DNA of 64,000 nt from Nitrosomonas eutropha (lineage in GTDB: Bacteria > Pseudomonadota > Gammaproteobacteria > Burkholderiales > Nitrosomonadaceae): positions 62,001 through 126,000 of the forward strand of contig NZ_QICQ01000002.1 in assembly GCF_003201195.1 (NCBI RefSeq), written 5' to 3'. The translations under genes were made by a program, and so were the position numbers. The first letter of the stretch is position 1; each line of letters begins with the position of its first letter. Below the pieces are notes generated by a model that made no database searches, was not told the origin of the DNA, and was given only the letters and a program-made list of their open reading frames with translations. This document shows, piece after piece, positions 37,703 through 47,427 of the stretch.

Positions 37703-37941
37703 AGCTATCCCCGAAAAAGACAGCTGAAATTATCGCATATTCAATCTGTAAAAAACGCCATCCAGCATCAACTGCTATGCCGACGCGCTAAATGCCCCCA
37801 AAAACTTCAAGCCACTGGCTGGCCTGAGATATAATTCACAGCAAAATCTACAGAGCAGAATGCCGATTTGTCTAACACCGATTACTCACAGGACATCTAT
37901 GGCACGCGTAGCTTCAGGATGGTTAACATCCAGATAAAAAT

Positions 37942-37949
37942 AAAGGAGG
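37942..37949 (+). promoter_or_regulatory. Strong Shine-Dalgarno site that fixes the adk start at an ATT codon
   Basis: AAAGGAGG ends six bases before ATT 37956. The adk frame has a TAA at 37941-37943, so no ATG, GTG or TTG lies between that stop and the conserved RIILLGAPG. The strong site with ideal spacing points to the ATT as the initiation codon. Confidence 0.8.
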
Positions 37950-37955
37950 CCAATC

Positions 37956-38630
37956 ATTCGTATCATCTTACTAGGCGCACCAGGCGCGGGCAAAGGCACG
38001 CAGGCAGGTTTTATCCGCGAACATTTTTCAATTCCACAGATTTCCACCGGCGATATACTCCGCAATGCTGTAAAAGCAGGAACCGAGCTAGGCATAATGG
38101 CAAAAAAAATCATGGAATCTGGCGGCCTGGTTTCGGATGAAATCATTATTGATCTGGTCCGACACCGAATTGAAGAACCTGATTGCACTAACGGCTTTTT
38201 GTTTGATGGCTTCCCCCGCACCATTCCTCAGGCCGATGCACTTAGAACGGCCAATGTGCATATAGACTATGTCATCGAAATCGATGTGCCTGATGCTGAG
38301 ATCATAAAACGTTTATCAGGCCGCCGCGTACACCCGTCCTCGGGCCGGATTTACCATATTGAATTTAACCCGCCAGCAGTTGCTGATCGGGATGATGTGA
38401 CTGGCGAAGCGCTGGTTCTGCGTGATGATGACCGGGAAGAAACCGTGCGCAAACGTCTGCAGGTCTACCATGAGCAGACTCAGCCATTGGCTGGATACTA
38501 CCTTGAATGGTCAAACAGTAGCGATCCCGATGCACCAGGTTACGTCAAAATTGCCGGAACCGGCAGCGTGGAAACCATACAGGAAAATATTCTCGCAGCG
38601 CTCAAACAAACAGGACAAGCGCTTCTTTGA
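37956..38630 (+). CDS. adk: Adenylate kinase with an apparent ATT start codon
   Basis: A 224-residue adenylate kinase (AMP + ATP to 2 ADP). The P-loop [10 protein letters not shown] is at residues 7-16, the AMP-site ISTGDILR near 30, GFPRT near 84, and a long LID segment follows with [18 protein letters not shown]; the LID lacks zinc cysteines. The universal beginning MRIILLG appears here as ATT CGT ATC ATC TTA CTA GGC, with a strong Shine-Dalgarno sequence six bases before the ATT. An upstream in-frame stop rules out a longer protein. Either AUU is used, as in infC, or the base is a mutation or error. Confidence 0.92.
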   Translation: MRIILLGAPGAGKGTQAGFIREHFSIPQISTGDILRNAVKAGTELGIMAKKIMESGGLVSDEIIIDLVRHRIEEPDCTNGFLFDGFPRTIPQADALRTANVHIDYVIEIDVPDAEIIKRLSGRRVHPSSGRIYHIEFNPPAVADRDDVTGEALVLRDDDREETVRKRLQVYHEQTQPLAGYYLEWSNSSDPDAPGYVKIAGTGSVETIQENILAALKQTGQALL

Positions 38631-38800
38631 ACCGTTCCCTGTTCCAGACCAGATCATTTGCTGAAAAATGACTAACGTAAACGTCGGGCAGATTGTAACT
38701 ACCTGATCAGGCAGCTGGTTTTTCAAAGACTTCTGCTGCGTGACATTTATTTACACGATACGCGGACGAGAAACAGGTTTTGATCAACCAGGAGTGGAGT

Positions 38801-40060
38801 ATGACTATAAAAAATGCATTCTATGCCCAATCTGGCGGTGTAACGGCTGTAATCAATGCTTCAGCGGCAGGTTTACTGGAAACAGCACGTGCACACCCGG
38901 ATAAAATTGGAAACGTTTATGCCGGTCGCAATGGCATTATCGGGGCACTCACTGAAGACTTAATTGATACCGGCTCAGAGCCCCTCGAAGCAATCCGGGC
39001 ATTGCGCCACACACCATCCGGCGCTTTTGGCTCCTGTCGCTACAAACTGAAAAGCCTTGAAGATAACCGACGGGAATACGAACGTCTGATAAAAATATTC
39101 AAGGCCCATAATATCGGCTACTTTTTCTATAACGGTGGCGGCGATTCGGCCGATACCTGCCTAAAAGTCTCACAGCTGGCCGATACACTCGGCTATCCAA
39201 TCCAGGCAATTCACATACCCAAGACAGTTGACAATGATCTGCCCGTCACGGATTGTTGCCCAGGGTTTGGTTCAGTTGCCAAATATGTAGCTGTTTCCAT
39301 GCTGGAAGCCAGTTTTGATGTCGCCAGTATGGCCAAGACTTCAACCAAAGTGTTCATTCTGGAAGTGATGGGGCGTCATGCTGGATGGATTGCAGCCGCA
39401 GGCGGGTTGGCGTCCAGCAAGGATCGTCATGTCCCAATTATCATCCTGTTTCCAGAAGTTACATTCGATGAAGAGAAATTCTTGGCCAAAACGGATCGTT
39501 ACGTCAAGGAATACGGTTATTGTACGGTGGTGGTATCAGAGGGAGTGAAAGGAGCTGACGGCAAATTTCTGTCCGATCAGGGATTGCGCGATGCGTTTGG
39601 ACATGCGCAGCTGGGTGGTGTGGCGCCAGTAATCGCAAATATGGTCAGAAATGGCCTGGGATTAAAATATCATTGGGGAGTCTCGGATTATCTGCAGCGT
39701 GCTGCCCGGCATATTGCTTCCCGAACAGACGTGGAGCAAGCCTACGCCACAGGCAAAGCTGCCGTGGAATATGCAATTGCCGGATACAATTCGGTGATGC
39801 CGACTATCGAACGCATCTCCAATTCGCCCTATACCTGGAAAATCGGTATGGTTGAACTTTCCAAAGTTGCCAATGTAGAAAAAATGATGCCAGCAGACTT
39901 TATCAGTGAAGATGGCTTTGGCATTACCGACAAATGCCGCGAATATCTCAGCCCTTTAATCGAGGGGGAAGACTATCCACCCTACAAGAATGGACTGCCC
40001 GACTATATTCGGCTTAAAAATACGGCAGTTGCTAAAAAGCTGGCTGAGTTCAAAATTTAA
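38801..40060 (+). CDS. pfp: Pyrophosphate-dependent 6-phosphofructokinase
   Basis: A 419-residue phosphofructokinase of the PPi-using type. The phosphate-binding motif GGGDSADT has Asp where ATP enzymes have Gly. PKTVDNDLPVTD and MGRHAGW are the catalytic and sugar-binding segments. It interconverts fructose-6-phosphate and fructose-1,6-bisphosphate reversibly and can run in the Calvin-cycle or gluconeogenic direction while making PPi. ATG 38801 follows GGAGTGGAGT; an earlier ATG at 38780 would add seven residues. The H+-pyrophosphatase gene follows, linking both to PPi metabolism. Confidence 0.93.
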   Translation: MTIKNAFYAQSGGVTAVINASAAGLLETARAHPDKIGNVYAGRNGIIGALTEDLIDTGSEPLEAIRALRHTPSGAFGSCRYKLKSLEDNRREYERLIKIFKAHNIGYFFYNGGGDSADTCLKVSQLADTLGYPIQAIHIPKTVDNDLPVTDCCPGFGSVAKYVAVSMLEASFDVASMAKTSTKVFILEVMGRHAGWIAAAGGLASSKDRHVPIIILFPEVTFDEEKFLAKTDRYVKEYGYCTVVVSEGVKGADGKFLSDQGLRDAFGHAQLGGVAPVIANMVRNGLGLKYHWGVSDYLQRAARHIASRTDVEQAYATGKAAVEYAIAGYNSVMPTIERISNSPYTWKIGMVELSKVANVEKMMPADFISEDGFGITDKCREYLSPLIEGEDYPPYKNGLPDYIRLKNTAVAKKLAEFKI

Positions 40061-40213
40061 TCTGTTTTGTTTTTTAGCAGTAAGAGCATATAAAATATGT
40101 GTTTAAGCTATATATGCTCAAGCTGTTCACGATTTTGATTGTAGATTGATGCGGGGCTATCAGGCCTGGCTCCGTACATATTTAGGATGGTCTGATTTTA
40201 ACTGGAGTTCTTT

Positions 40214-42271
40214 ATGGCAAACGGTTTAACGATTGCAATCTGCAGCGCGATACTTGCCCTGATTTTTAGTGGCCTGTGGATTCGGCGTATCTACGCACAA
40301 CCCGCGGGCAATGCGCACATGCAGGAAATTGCAGCCGCCATACAGGAAGGTGCGTCGGCTTACCTCAAGCGACAATATCTAACCATTGGTATGGTAGGTA
40401 TGGTTTTATTCCTAATTATCGGCTTGACACTTTCCTGGGATACAGCCTTTGGTTTTGCGCTGGGAGCTATACTTTCCGGCCTGGCCGGTTTCATGGGCAT
40501 GAATGTCTCGGTTCAGTCCAACGTTCGGACAGCTGAAGCCGCACGCAGCGGATTGAGCGAAGCGTTGGCCATCGCCTTCCGTGGCGGTGCTGTAACCGGG
40601 ATGCTGGTTGTGGGGCTCGGCTTGCTTGGTGTAGCCGGTTATACAGCGTTGCTGGTCAATGGCGCAGATGTAAGTAGCAATATCAGCAACCTCATCCACC
40701 CACTGATTGGTTTTGCTTTTGGTGGCTCACTCATTTCAATTTTCGCACGGCTGGGTGGTGGTATTTTCACGAAAGGCGCGGATGTTGGCGCTGATCTGGT
40801 CGGTAAAGTCGAAGCCGGAATCCCTGAAGATGATCCGCGCAACCCGGCAGTGATTGCAGACAACGTAGGCGACAATGTAGGTGACTGTGCCGGGATGGCA
40901 GCTGATCTTTTTGAAACCTATGCAGTCACAATCATTGCAACAATGTTGCTGGGTGCTTTATTGTTCCAGACCGAAACTGGCAATGCAGTAGTCTACCCAC
41001 TCGCACTGGGTGCAGTATCCATCGTTGCTTCAATTATCGGTTGCTATTTTGTCAAGATGCGTGAAGGCGGCAAGATCATGAACGCCCTGTATCGCGGACT
41101 GGCAGTTGCCGGTGGAATTGCTTTCTTCGCTTATTTGCCGATAACCGTATGGTTTATGGGGGGAGCAACCTTGTCACTGGGCGGTGTCGAAGTCGGAGGC
41201 GGCGAGTTGATCATGCGTCTGTTTGCCAGTACAGCCGTTGGCCTGGCTCTAACCGGTCTATTAGTTATCATCACCGAATACTACACTTCTACCGAATATC
41301 CACCAGTACAGCATATCGCCAATGCTTCCACCACCGGGCACGCTACCAATATCATCGCCGGGCTCGGCGTGGGCATGCGTGCTACTGCAGCTCCTGTGCT
41401 AGCAATCTGTGCAAGTATCATCATTGCCTATTCACTCGCCGGTCTTTATGGAATTGCGATCGCTGCAACCGCCATGTTATCCATGACCGGGATCATCGTA
41501 GCACTGGATGCCTATGGTCCGATTACTGACAACGCTGGCGGTATTGCTGAAATGTCGGGTATGCCCGAATCCGTCCGTGCCATTACCGACCCGCTGGATG
41601 CGGTAGGCAACACCACCAAGGCTGTTACCAAAGGCTACGCGATTGGCTCGGCCGGCCTGGCTGCACTGGTGCTGTTCGCCGATTATACTCACGGACTAGA
41701 ACATGCTGACAAACTGCTTACCTTTGATTTATCTAATCACCTGGTGATTATTGGGTTATTTATTGGCGGCATGGTCCCTTTCTTGTTTGGTGCAATGTCG
41801 ATGGAAGCGGTTGGTCGTGCAGCAAGCTCCGTTGTGATTGAAGTACGTCGCCAATTCAAAGAAATCCCGGGAATCATGGATGGTACGAGTAAACCTGATT
41901 ACTCCCGTGCGGTCGATATGCTGACCAAGGCAGCGATTCGGGAAATGATCATTCCATCCTTGCTGCCTGTACTGATACCAGTGCTGGTCGGAGTTTTCCT
42001 CGGCCCGCAGGCTTTGGGAGGTGTATTGATGGGCTCAATCATTACGGGCTTGTTCCTTGCTATCTCCATGACTGCTGGTGGCGGAGCATGGGATAATGCA
42101 AAGAAATATATCGAAGACGGAAATTATGGTGGCAAAGGCAGTGATGCCCACAAAGCTGCTGTAACGGGTGATACGGTTGGTGATCCTTACAAGGATACTG
42201 CGGGCCCGGCTATTAACCCACTCATCAAAATTATCAATATCGTAGCACTACTGATTATTCCGCTGCTATAA
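40214..42271 (+). CDS. hppA: K+-independent H+-translocating pyrophosphatase
   Basis: A 685-residue membrane pyrophosphatase with about 16 transmembrane segments. The substrate-binding motifs are [39 protein letters not shown] and, near the end, [15 protein letters not shown]. The segment [17 protein letters not shown] has Lys where K+-dependent enzymes have Ala, so it is the K+-independent class. It pumps protons with PPi or, in reverse, makes PPi. A strong terminator follows. Confidence 0.95.
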   Translation: MANGLTIAICSAILALIFSGLWIRRIYAQPAGNAHMQEIAAAIQEGASAYLKRQYLTIGMVGMVLFLIIGLTLSWDTAFGFALGAILSGLAGFMGMNVSVQSNVRTAEAARSGLSEALAIAFRGGAVTGMLVVGLGLLGVAGYTALLVNGADVSSNISNLIHPLIGFAFGGSLISIFARLGGGIFTKGADVGADLVGKVEAGIPEDDPRNPAVIADNVGDNVGDCAGMAADLFETYAVTIIATMLLGALLFQTETGNAVVYPLALGAVSIVASIIGCYFVKMREGGKIMNALYRGLAVAGGIAFFAYLPITVWFMGGATLSLGGVEVGGGELIMRLFASTAVGLALTGLLVIITEYYTSTEYPPVQHIANASTTGHATNIIAGLGVGMRATAAPVLAICASIIIAYSLAGLYGIAIAATAMLSMTGIIVALDAYGPITDNAGGIAEMSGMPESVRAITDPLDAVGNTTKAVTKGYAIGSAGLAALVLFADYTHGLEHADKLLTFDLSNHLVIIGLFIGGMVPFLFGAMSMEAVGRAASSVVIEVRRQFKEIPGIMDGTSKPDYSRAVDMLTKAAIREMIIPSLLPVLIPVLVGVFLGPQALGGVLMGSIITGLFLAISMTAGGGAWDNAKKYIEDGNYGGKGSDAHKAAVTGDTVGDPYKDTAGPAINPLIKIINIVALLIIPLL

Positions 42272-42298
42272 TTAGAAGTTAGGCTCCACTGCCAAAAA

Positions 42299-42323
42299 GC
42301 CCACCAAATCTGGTGGGCTTTTT
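42299..42323 (+). terminator. Rho-independent terminator after hppA
   Basis: A perfect 8-bp stem, GCCCACCA/TGGTGGGC, with a 4-base loop is followed by five Ts. A run of As on the other side means it could also work in the opposite direction. It lies 27 bases after the hppA stop. Confidence 0.93.
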
Positions 42324-42643
42324 CGTACATCCTGCAAAAAGATCCATTCAAAGATAAAACGCTCTATTTATCAGTAAACGTATTCAGAATCCCAGATTAA
42401 TAATCTACAATACCAGCTCTATTCCACGTTTTAACTATTGGCCTCTCTACTCATCTTCACTCGCACGAGGTTAGATAATTTTTAAACTAATTCTGTCTTA
42501 CAGCACCCTTCTGGATACTACAAACAAAGATAGAAATTTTCACATACGAAAGGCAGAAACTGATCTGCTGTCAAGCAGAGGCATCCACACTTGCAATAGC
42601 TCGCACATTTCCTACCACCACATGCTGCCGGAATTTATGGTTT
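42324..42643. other. Intergenic region without recognised features
   Basis: About 320 AT-rich bases lie between the hppA terminator and the end of the DUF192 gene. I see no open frame of convincing composition, RNA gene or repeat. Confidence 0.5.
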
Positions 42644-43069
42644 CTATAGTCCGATCATCCGATCACCCACTTTGATCTTTCGTGCTGCAAACCAACCAGA
42701 ATTCATTTCAAGTGCATATCGTGCTGCACTGGTCGAGCAGTGTGGAGCGAGTGTTTCAGATGCCATTTCAGCGAGATTGATGATCTTTCCCGTTTTATCT
42801 AAGAAAGCGACACTCAAAGGGATAACGGTATCTTTCATCCACATGCAATGAATACCGGGAGCTGGAAAAACAAAAAGCATACCACTATTTTTTGGCAGAT
42901 TACGTCGATGCATCAGCCCAATCATGCGAGCCGAGGCAGTATCCGCCAGCTCGACAGTAATTACGTGATCCAGAATACTGAGCTTCATGATTGGCAATTG
43001 TTGATTTTCGGCACCGGCTGTATTCAATACACTGATTATCAACAGTACAGTGAAACAGGCTCTCAGCAT
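42644..43069 (-). CDS. DUF192 family secreted protein
   Basis: A 141-residue DUF192 protein with an N-terminal signal peptide (hydrophobic [15 protein letters not shown], cleavage probably near residue 20). Family motifs include [37 protein letters not shown] and [10 protein letters not shown]. The function of the family is unknown; it is probably periplasmic here. Its ATG overlaps the end of dut by seven bases, suggesting co-transcription with dut and coaBC. Confidence 0.88.
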   Translation of the reverse strand: MLRACFTVLLIISVLNTAGAENQQLPIMKLSILDHVITVELADTASARMIGLMHRRNLPKNSGMLFVFPAPGIHCMWMKDTVIPLSVAFLDKTGKIINLAEMASETLAPHCSTSAARYALEMNSGWFAARKIKVGDRMIGL

Positions 43070-43512
43070 TTGCCGGTACTACCGAATCCCCGCTCTCCGC
43101 GCTGACTGTGCTGAAAATCATTCACCACATTAAAGCTGGCTTGTATCACCGGAACGATGACCAGTTGCGCAATCCGCTCCAATGGCTCCAGTGCAAATGT
43201 AGTCTGTCCCCGATTCCAGCAGGAAACCAGGATTTGTCCCTGATAATCCGAATCAATCAGCCCCACCAGATTGCCCAGCACGATTCCATGTTTATGCCCC
43301 AAGCCGGAACGTGGCAGAACCACGGCAGCGAAACCAGGGTTAGCTAGATGAATAGCTATCCCGGAGGGAATCAGGAGTGTCTCACCCGGGTGAATCTCAG
43401 TGCGTTCATCAATGCAGGCGCGCAAATCCAGGCCAGCCGATCCGGGTGTGGCATAACCGGGAAAGCAATCTTTCAGACGTGGATCGAACAGTTTGATATC
43501 AACTTGTTTCAT
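43063..43512 (-). CDS. dut: dUTP pyrophosphatase
   Basis: A 149-residue trimeric dUTPase with all five conserved motifs visible, including [28 protein letters not shown] and the C-terminal [10 protein letters not shown]. It hydrolyses dUTP to dUMP, preventing uracil entry into DNA and supplying thymidylate synthesis. It follows coaBC by nine bases, the common coaBC-dut order. Confidence 0.96.
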   Translation of the reverse strand: MKQVDIKLFDPRLKDCFPGYATPGSAGLDLRACIDERTEIHPGETLLIPSGIAIHLANPGFAAVVLPRSGLGHKHGIVLGNLVGLIDSDYQGQILVSCWNRGQTTFALEPLERIAQLVIVPVIQASFNVVNDFQHSQRGERGFGSTGKC

Positions 43513-43521
43513 TGCGATAAT

Positions 43522-44727
43522 TCATCCTTTGTGTTTATCGTAGAGGCCGGCAATGTGCGCCATCACCAGCCTTGCTTGTGCATTCTTGTCAGCTCTTGGC
43601 AAATAATGTGATCCGTCATCATCCAGTAGAATCAGTGCACTCTCATTTGTGCCAATGGCTTCTACAGCATTGTTAGCAACAATCAGTGGTAATTTTTTCC
43701 TTTTTCTTTTTTCTTCCGCATATTGTTGGACGGCATCCGTTTCTGCCGCGAATCCGACACAAAACGGAGGATTGGACAGGCTGGCCACATATTGCAAAAT
43801 ATCCGGATTGGGAATCAGTGTCAGTGTAATATCCGCCGCTGTCTTTTTCAGCTTGAAAGAATGCTGTTCAGCCGGACGGTAATCCGCAACTGCTGCCACA
43901 CTGATAAAGATATCACTGCTGCTCACTTCATCTTTGACAGCAGCAAACATTTCTTCAGTACTAACAATACGAATAAGTTTGTGGACGGCCGGAAATGGCA
44001 GGCAGATTGGGCCGCATACAAGCGTCACTTGTGCTCCAGCTGCAAGCGCAGCTTGCGCAATTGCCAATCCCATTTTCCCGGAACTCCGGTTGGTTAACCC
44101 CCTGACCGTATCAATCGCTTCAAAAGTAGGCCCGGCTGTAATCAGTACCCGCCTGCCATCAAGATATTTGGGCTGGAAGAAACTTTGTACCGCATCCAGC
44201 AAATTCTTCGGCTCCAGCATGCGCCCTGTCCCGGTTTCTCCACAAGCCTGATAACCACTACCCGGGCCGAGTACTGTGATCCCATCCTGTTGCAAGGTAG
44301 CCAGATTACGTCGAGTTGCAGCGTTTTCCCACATTTGTAAGTTCATGGCGGGGGCGATCAGCAAAGGACAGTTTCGTGCTAAACAAAGCGTAGAAAGCAA
44401 ATCATCAGCCAAGCCATGCGTGATTTTGGCAATGAAATCCGCACTCGCTGGTGCAATCAAAATCGCATCTGCTTCCCGGGAAAGATTGATATGTGCCATG
44501 CTGTTTGGTACATCAGTATCCCAAAGCTCAGTAAATACTTTTTTGCCTGTTAACCCCTGAAACGTGGCTATGCCGACAAACCGGCAAGCAGATTCAGTCA
44601 TTACAACCTGTACCTCCACTCCTTCCTGCATCAGCAACCGGGTCAGTTCTGCTACCTTATAGGCAGCAATACCGCCTGTTACTCCCAATAACAGGCGCTT
44701 TCCTGCAAGCGAGCAAGTTGAAATCAT
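43522..44727 (-). CDS. coaBC: Bifunctional CoaBC (phosphopantothenoylcysteine synthetase/decarboxylase)
   Basis: A 401-residue two-domain enzyme of coenzyme A synthesis. The N-terminal flavin-dependent decarboxylase has LLGVTGGIAAYK, the active-site histidine in SMAHINLS, and APAMNLQMW. The C-terminal CTP-dependent synthetase begins near ITAGPTFEAIDTVRGLTNRSSGKMG and contains FAAETD. It is the first gene of coaBC-dut-DUF192 and is divergent from radC. Confidence 0.95.
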   Translation of the reverse strand: MISTCSLAGKRLLLGVTGGIAAYKVAELTRLLMQEGVEVQVVMTESACRFVGIATFQGLTGKKVFTELWDTDVPNSMAHINLSREADAILIAPASADFIAKITHGLADDLLSTLCLARNCPLLIAPAMNLQMWENAATRRNLATLQQDGITVLGPGSGYQACGETGTGRMLEPKNLLDAVQSFFQPKYLDGRRVLITAGPTFEAIDTVRGLTNRSSGKMGLAIAQAALAAGAQVTLVCGPICLPFPAVHKLIRIVSTEEMFAAVKDEVSSSDIFISVAAVADYRPAEQHSFKLKKTAADITLTLIPNPDILQYVASLSNPPFCVGFAAETDAVQQYAEEKRKRKKLPLIVANNAVEAIGTNESALILLDDDGSHYLPRADKNAQARLVMAHIAGLYDKHKG

Positions 44728-44860
44728 GACAATAAATCTATATTCAGTTGGTTAGATATATTTTTGAATAAAAACAAATAGCTATTCATTTTTACCCAGA
44801 ATGACCGTTCATTCGTATCACTAAATTAAACACACTCATTTTTACAGGATTCATTTAAAT

Positions 44861-45535
44861 ATGGCAATCTCAGACTGGCCGGAAGCCGAACGTCCACGGG
44901 AAAAGTTAATCCAGAAAGGTGCAACCGTACTTTCCGATGCGGAATTACTGGCTATTTTTCTGCGTACCGGGATTACCGGAAAAAGTGCAGTTGAGCTGGC
45001 ACGCAATCTGTTGACTCATTTTGGCAGCCTGACAAAACTATGTGCAGCGAATTTACACGAATTCAGTAAATTGCCTGGAATGGGGCCGGCAAAATTTGCA
45101 CAATTGCAGGCAGTTATGGAAATGGCAAGACGTGCACTGGCAGAAGAGCTCAAAAGCGGTGACATTATGGATTCACCACAGTCTGTGCGCAGTTATCTCC
45201 GTCTTAGCCTGGGAGGAAAGCCACATGAAGTTTTTGTCGGTATTTTTCTGGATGCCAGACACCGAACCATAATGATCGAAGAACTATTTCGCGGTACACT
45301 CACCCAAGCCAGTGTTTATCCACGTGAAGTAGTCAAGCGCGCCCTGTATCATAACGCAGCCGCCATGATTTTTGCGCACAATCACCCTTCCGGAGTTGCC
45401 GAACCCAGCAGGGCAGATGAAATGTTGACTCAATCTCTCAAACAGGCGCTTGCGCTGGTGGATGTGAAAGTGCTTGATCACTTTGTAATTGGCAATAATG
45501 AAACCGTATCATTTGCAGAACGGGGCTTGATTTAA
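44861..45535 (+). CDS. radC: RadC family JAB-domain protein
   Basis: A 224-residue protein with an N-terminal helix-hairpin-helix region ([12 protein letters not shown]) and a C-terminal JAB metalloprotease-like domain. The zinc motif is [14 protein letters not shown]. Despite the name, a DNA-repair role is not established; members are often linked to mobile DNA. Here it lies in a stable housekeeping setting just upstream of rpmB, the common radC-rpmB-rpmG order. Confidence 0.93.
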   Translation: MAISDWPEAERPREKLIQKGATVLSDAELLAIFLRTGITGKSAVELARNLLTHFGSLTKLCAANLHEFSKLPGMGPAKFAQLQAVMEMARRALAEELKSGDIMDSPQSVRSYLRLSLGGKPHEVFVGIFLDARHRTIMIEELFRGTLTQASVYPREVVKRALYHNAAAMIFAHNHPSGVAEPSRADEMLTQSLKQALALVDVKVLDHFVIGNNETVSFAERGLI

Positions 45536-45603
45536 ATTGAAAAAACATATCTCTACAAGCTATAATGCAAGGCTTCAGTATTTTAATGACAGGAGTTAGT
45601 AAC

Positions 45604-45840
45604 ATGGCGCGTGTATGTCAAGTCACGGGAAAGCGTCCCATGAGCGGCCATCATGTCTCTCATGCAAACAACAAAACCAAACGCCGCTTTCTGCCCAACC
45701 TTCAGTCACGCCGCTTTTGGTTAGAAAGTGAAAATCGCTGGATACGTTTACGTCTTACCAATGCCGCGTTACGTACCATAGATAAAAACGGCATCGATGT
45801 AGTAATTGCCGACATGCGTGCGCGCGGAGAACGTATCTGA
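45604..45840 (+). CDS. rpmB: 50S ribosomal protein L28
   Basis: A 78-residue basic protein with the L28 start [20 protein letters not shown] and the NLQSRRFW segment. An in-frame upstream extension to 45565 is not needed: ATG 45604 is the family start and is preceded by AGGAG. It forms an operon with rpmG. Confidence 0.97.
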   Translation: MARVCQVTGKRPMSGHHVSHANNKTKRRFLPNLQSRRFWLESENRWIRLRLTNAALRTIDKNGIDVVIADMRARGERI

Positions 45841-45880
45841 TTGACACTCGGCAAGACGACGAACCAAGGAAGGTGTATTT

Positions 45881-46036
45881 ATGCGTGAAAAAATAAAACT
45901 GGAATCCTCAGCAGGTACTGGTCACTTTTATACCACGACCAAAAACAAGCGTGCCAACCCGGAAAAGTTGGAGCTCAAAAAGTTTGATCCGGTAGCAAGA
46001 AAACATGTTATGTACAAAGAAACAAAACTAAAATAA
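45881..46036 (+). CDS. rpmG: 50S ribosomal protein L33 (zinc-free type)
   Basis: A 51-residue protein starting [20 protein letters not shown] and ending in lysine-rich sequence. It has no cysteines, so it is the C-minus (zinc-independent) form of L33. AAGGAAGG precedes ATG 45881. It follows rpmB by 40 bases and is followed by a terminator. Confidence 0.96.
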   Translation: MREKIKLESSAGTGHFYTTTKNKRANPEKLELKKFDPVARKHVMYKETKLK

Positions 46037-46051
46037 ATTATTACCAGCAAT

Positions 46052-46078
46052 AAAAAACCCGCTTTTAGCGGGTTTTTT
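46052..46078. terminator. Bidirectional terminator between rpmG and the desaturase gene
   Basis: A short stem, CCCGCT/AGCGGG at 46058-46072, is flanked by A6 on the left and T6 on the right. It can stop transcription from both converging genes (rpmG on plus, desaturase on minus). Confidence 0.92.
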
Positions 46079-46117
46079 ATTGCTTAACTTACATCCTTCC
46101 GAAGCAGAAAGAAAGTA

Positions 46118-47305
46118 TTATGCATAGCATCTTAGTCTGCGTGAAAAATTCTCCAGCAGCTCAATACCACTTTCTTCTGCGCGCCGACACCAGTCTTCAA
46201 GTTGCTTGAGCAACTCATCCTTGGTTGCCGCTGACCGTTCCCATATCGCAGACAGCTCTTCTCTCATACGATAAAGCGTATCCAGCTTCTGAGTATGGCT
46301 CAACACCTGATCCAGCTTGGTACGTTCCTCTTCCTTCAAGGTTTTCGCATCAGCCAGTATCCAGTTTTTCAGAGTTGAGCCATCTACACCAAGCTCAACC
46401 GCTGCTTGCTGTAAAGATGACAGCTCATTCTTGAATGCAATTTTCAATGATTTGGTATATTTCGCTAACACCTCATATCGATGGGAAATAACCGCCTGCA
46501 ATGTCTCCAGATCACACTGGGTTTTGGCTTTATTAAGTTGCAGCTTGGGAGCTGTTTTTTTCACCTTCGCCAATCCCATCATTTCCAGTATGCGGATATA
46601 CATCCAACCGATATCAAACTCATACCACTTGTTGGACAATCTGGCAGAGGTTGGGTAGGCATGGTGATTATTATGCAACTCTTCCCCACCAATCAATATC
46701 CCCCATGGGCTAATATTGCGACTCGCATCCCCAGGACGGAAATTGCGATAACCCCAGTAGTGGCCAATGCCGTTGATGACACCCGCTGCAAATACCGGTG
46801 TCCACATCATTTGTACAGCCCAGATCGATAAACCGATCGGACCGAACAATACCACATTGATGATTAGCATTAATGCGATACCTGCCACACTATGTTTGGA
46901 ATACACATTACGCTCCATCCAATCATCCGGGGTACCATGCCCGTAGCGATCAAGTGTTTCCTGATTTTTGGCCTCGATCTTGTAGAGCTCTGCTCCTTCA
47001 CTCAATACCTTTCTAATCCCAAAAATTTGCGGACTGTGAGGATCATCCACAGTTTCACATTTTGCATGATGCTTCCGATGGATTGCCGCCCACTCCTTAG
47101 TTACCATCCCAGACGATAACCACAGCCAGAAACGGAAAAAATGGCTAGGTATGGGGTGCAAATCCAATGCCCGATGTGCCTGATGACGATGCAAAAAGAT
47201 AGTAATACTGGCAATCGTTATGTGGGTAAACACCAGTGTCACAATAATATATCCCCACCACGGCAGATCAATAAGTCCAGTTAACAATACCGATGCGATA
47301 TCCAT
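46118..47305 (-). CDS. Membrane fatty-acid desaturase with a C-terminal helical extension
   Basis: A 395-residue acyl-lipid/acyl-CoA delta-9-type desaturase. The three histidine boxes are HRHQAHR (39-45), HRKHH (76-80) and HNNHH (211-215), with four hydrophobic segments around them. It introduces a double bond into membrane fatty acids using O2. About 130 residues after the catalytic part (from about 260) form a charged, helix-rich tail (for example KTLKEEERTKLDQVLSHTQK) not needed for catalysis in shorter homologues. Transcription is convergent with rpmG. Confidence 0.92.
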   Translation of the reverse strand: MDIASVLLTGLIDLPWWGYIIVTLVFTHITIASITIFLHRHQAHRALDLHPIPSHFFRFWLWLSSGMVTKEWAAIHRKHHAKCETVDDPHSPQIFGIRKVLSEGAELYKIEAKNQETLDRYGHGTPDDWMERNVYSKHSVAGIALMLIINVVLFGPIGLSIWAVQMMWTPVFAAGVINGIGHYWGYRNFRPGDASRNISPWGILIGGEELHNNHHAYPTSARLSNKWYEFDIGWMYIRILEMMGLAKVKKTAPKLQLNKAKTQCDLETLQAVISHRYEVLAKYTKSLKIAFKNELSSLQQAAVELGVDGSTLKNWILADAKTLKEEERTKLDQVLSHTQKLDTLYRMREELSAIWERSAATKDELLKQLEDWCRRAEESGIELLENFSRRLRCYA

Positions 47306-47427
47306 ATCTGTAAATGTTCTCCTTTGTAATCATAAATTATTCTATAACAGCTCAATCTAAATAGATGCTACTTATTAGTCAAGAAATTTCATAAGATTCT
47401 CGAAAAGAAGGTGGATCAAATAGAAAG

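Noticed and set aside
37703-37955. LexA (SOS) box upstream of recA
   Set aside because: No CTG-N10-CAG palindrome with the right spacing was found; near matches have the wrong spacing.
37868-38140. A 90-codon frame overlapping the adk start
   Set aside because: It is out of frame with the clear adenylate kinase sequence and only arises because adk lacks an ATG.
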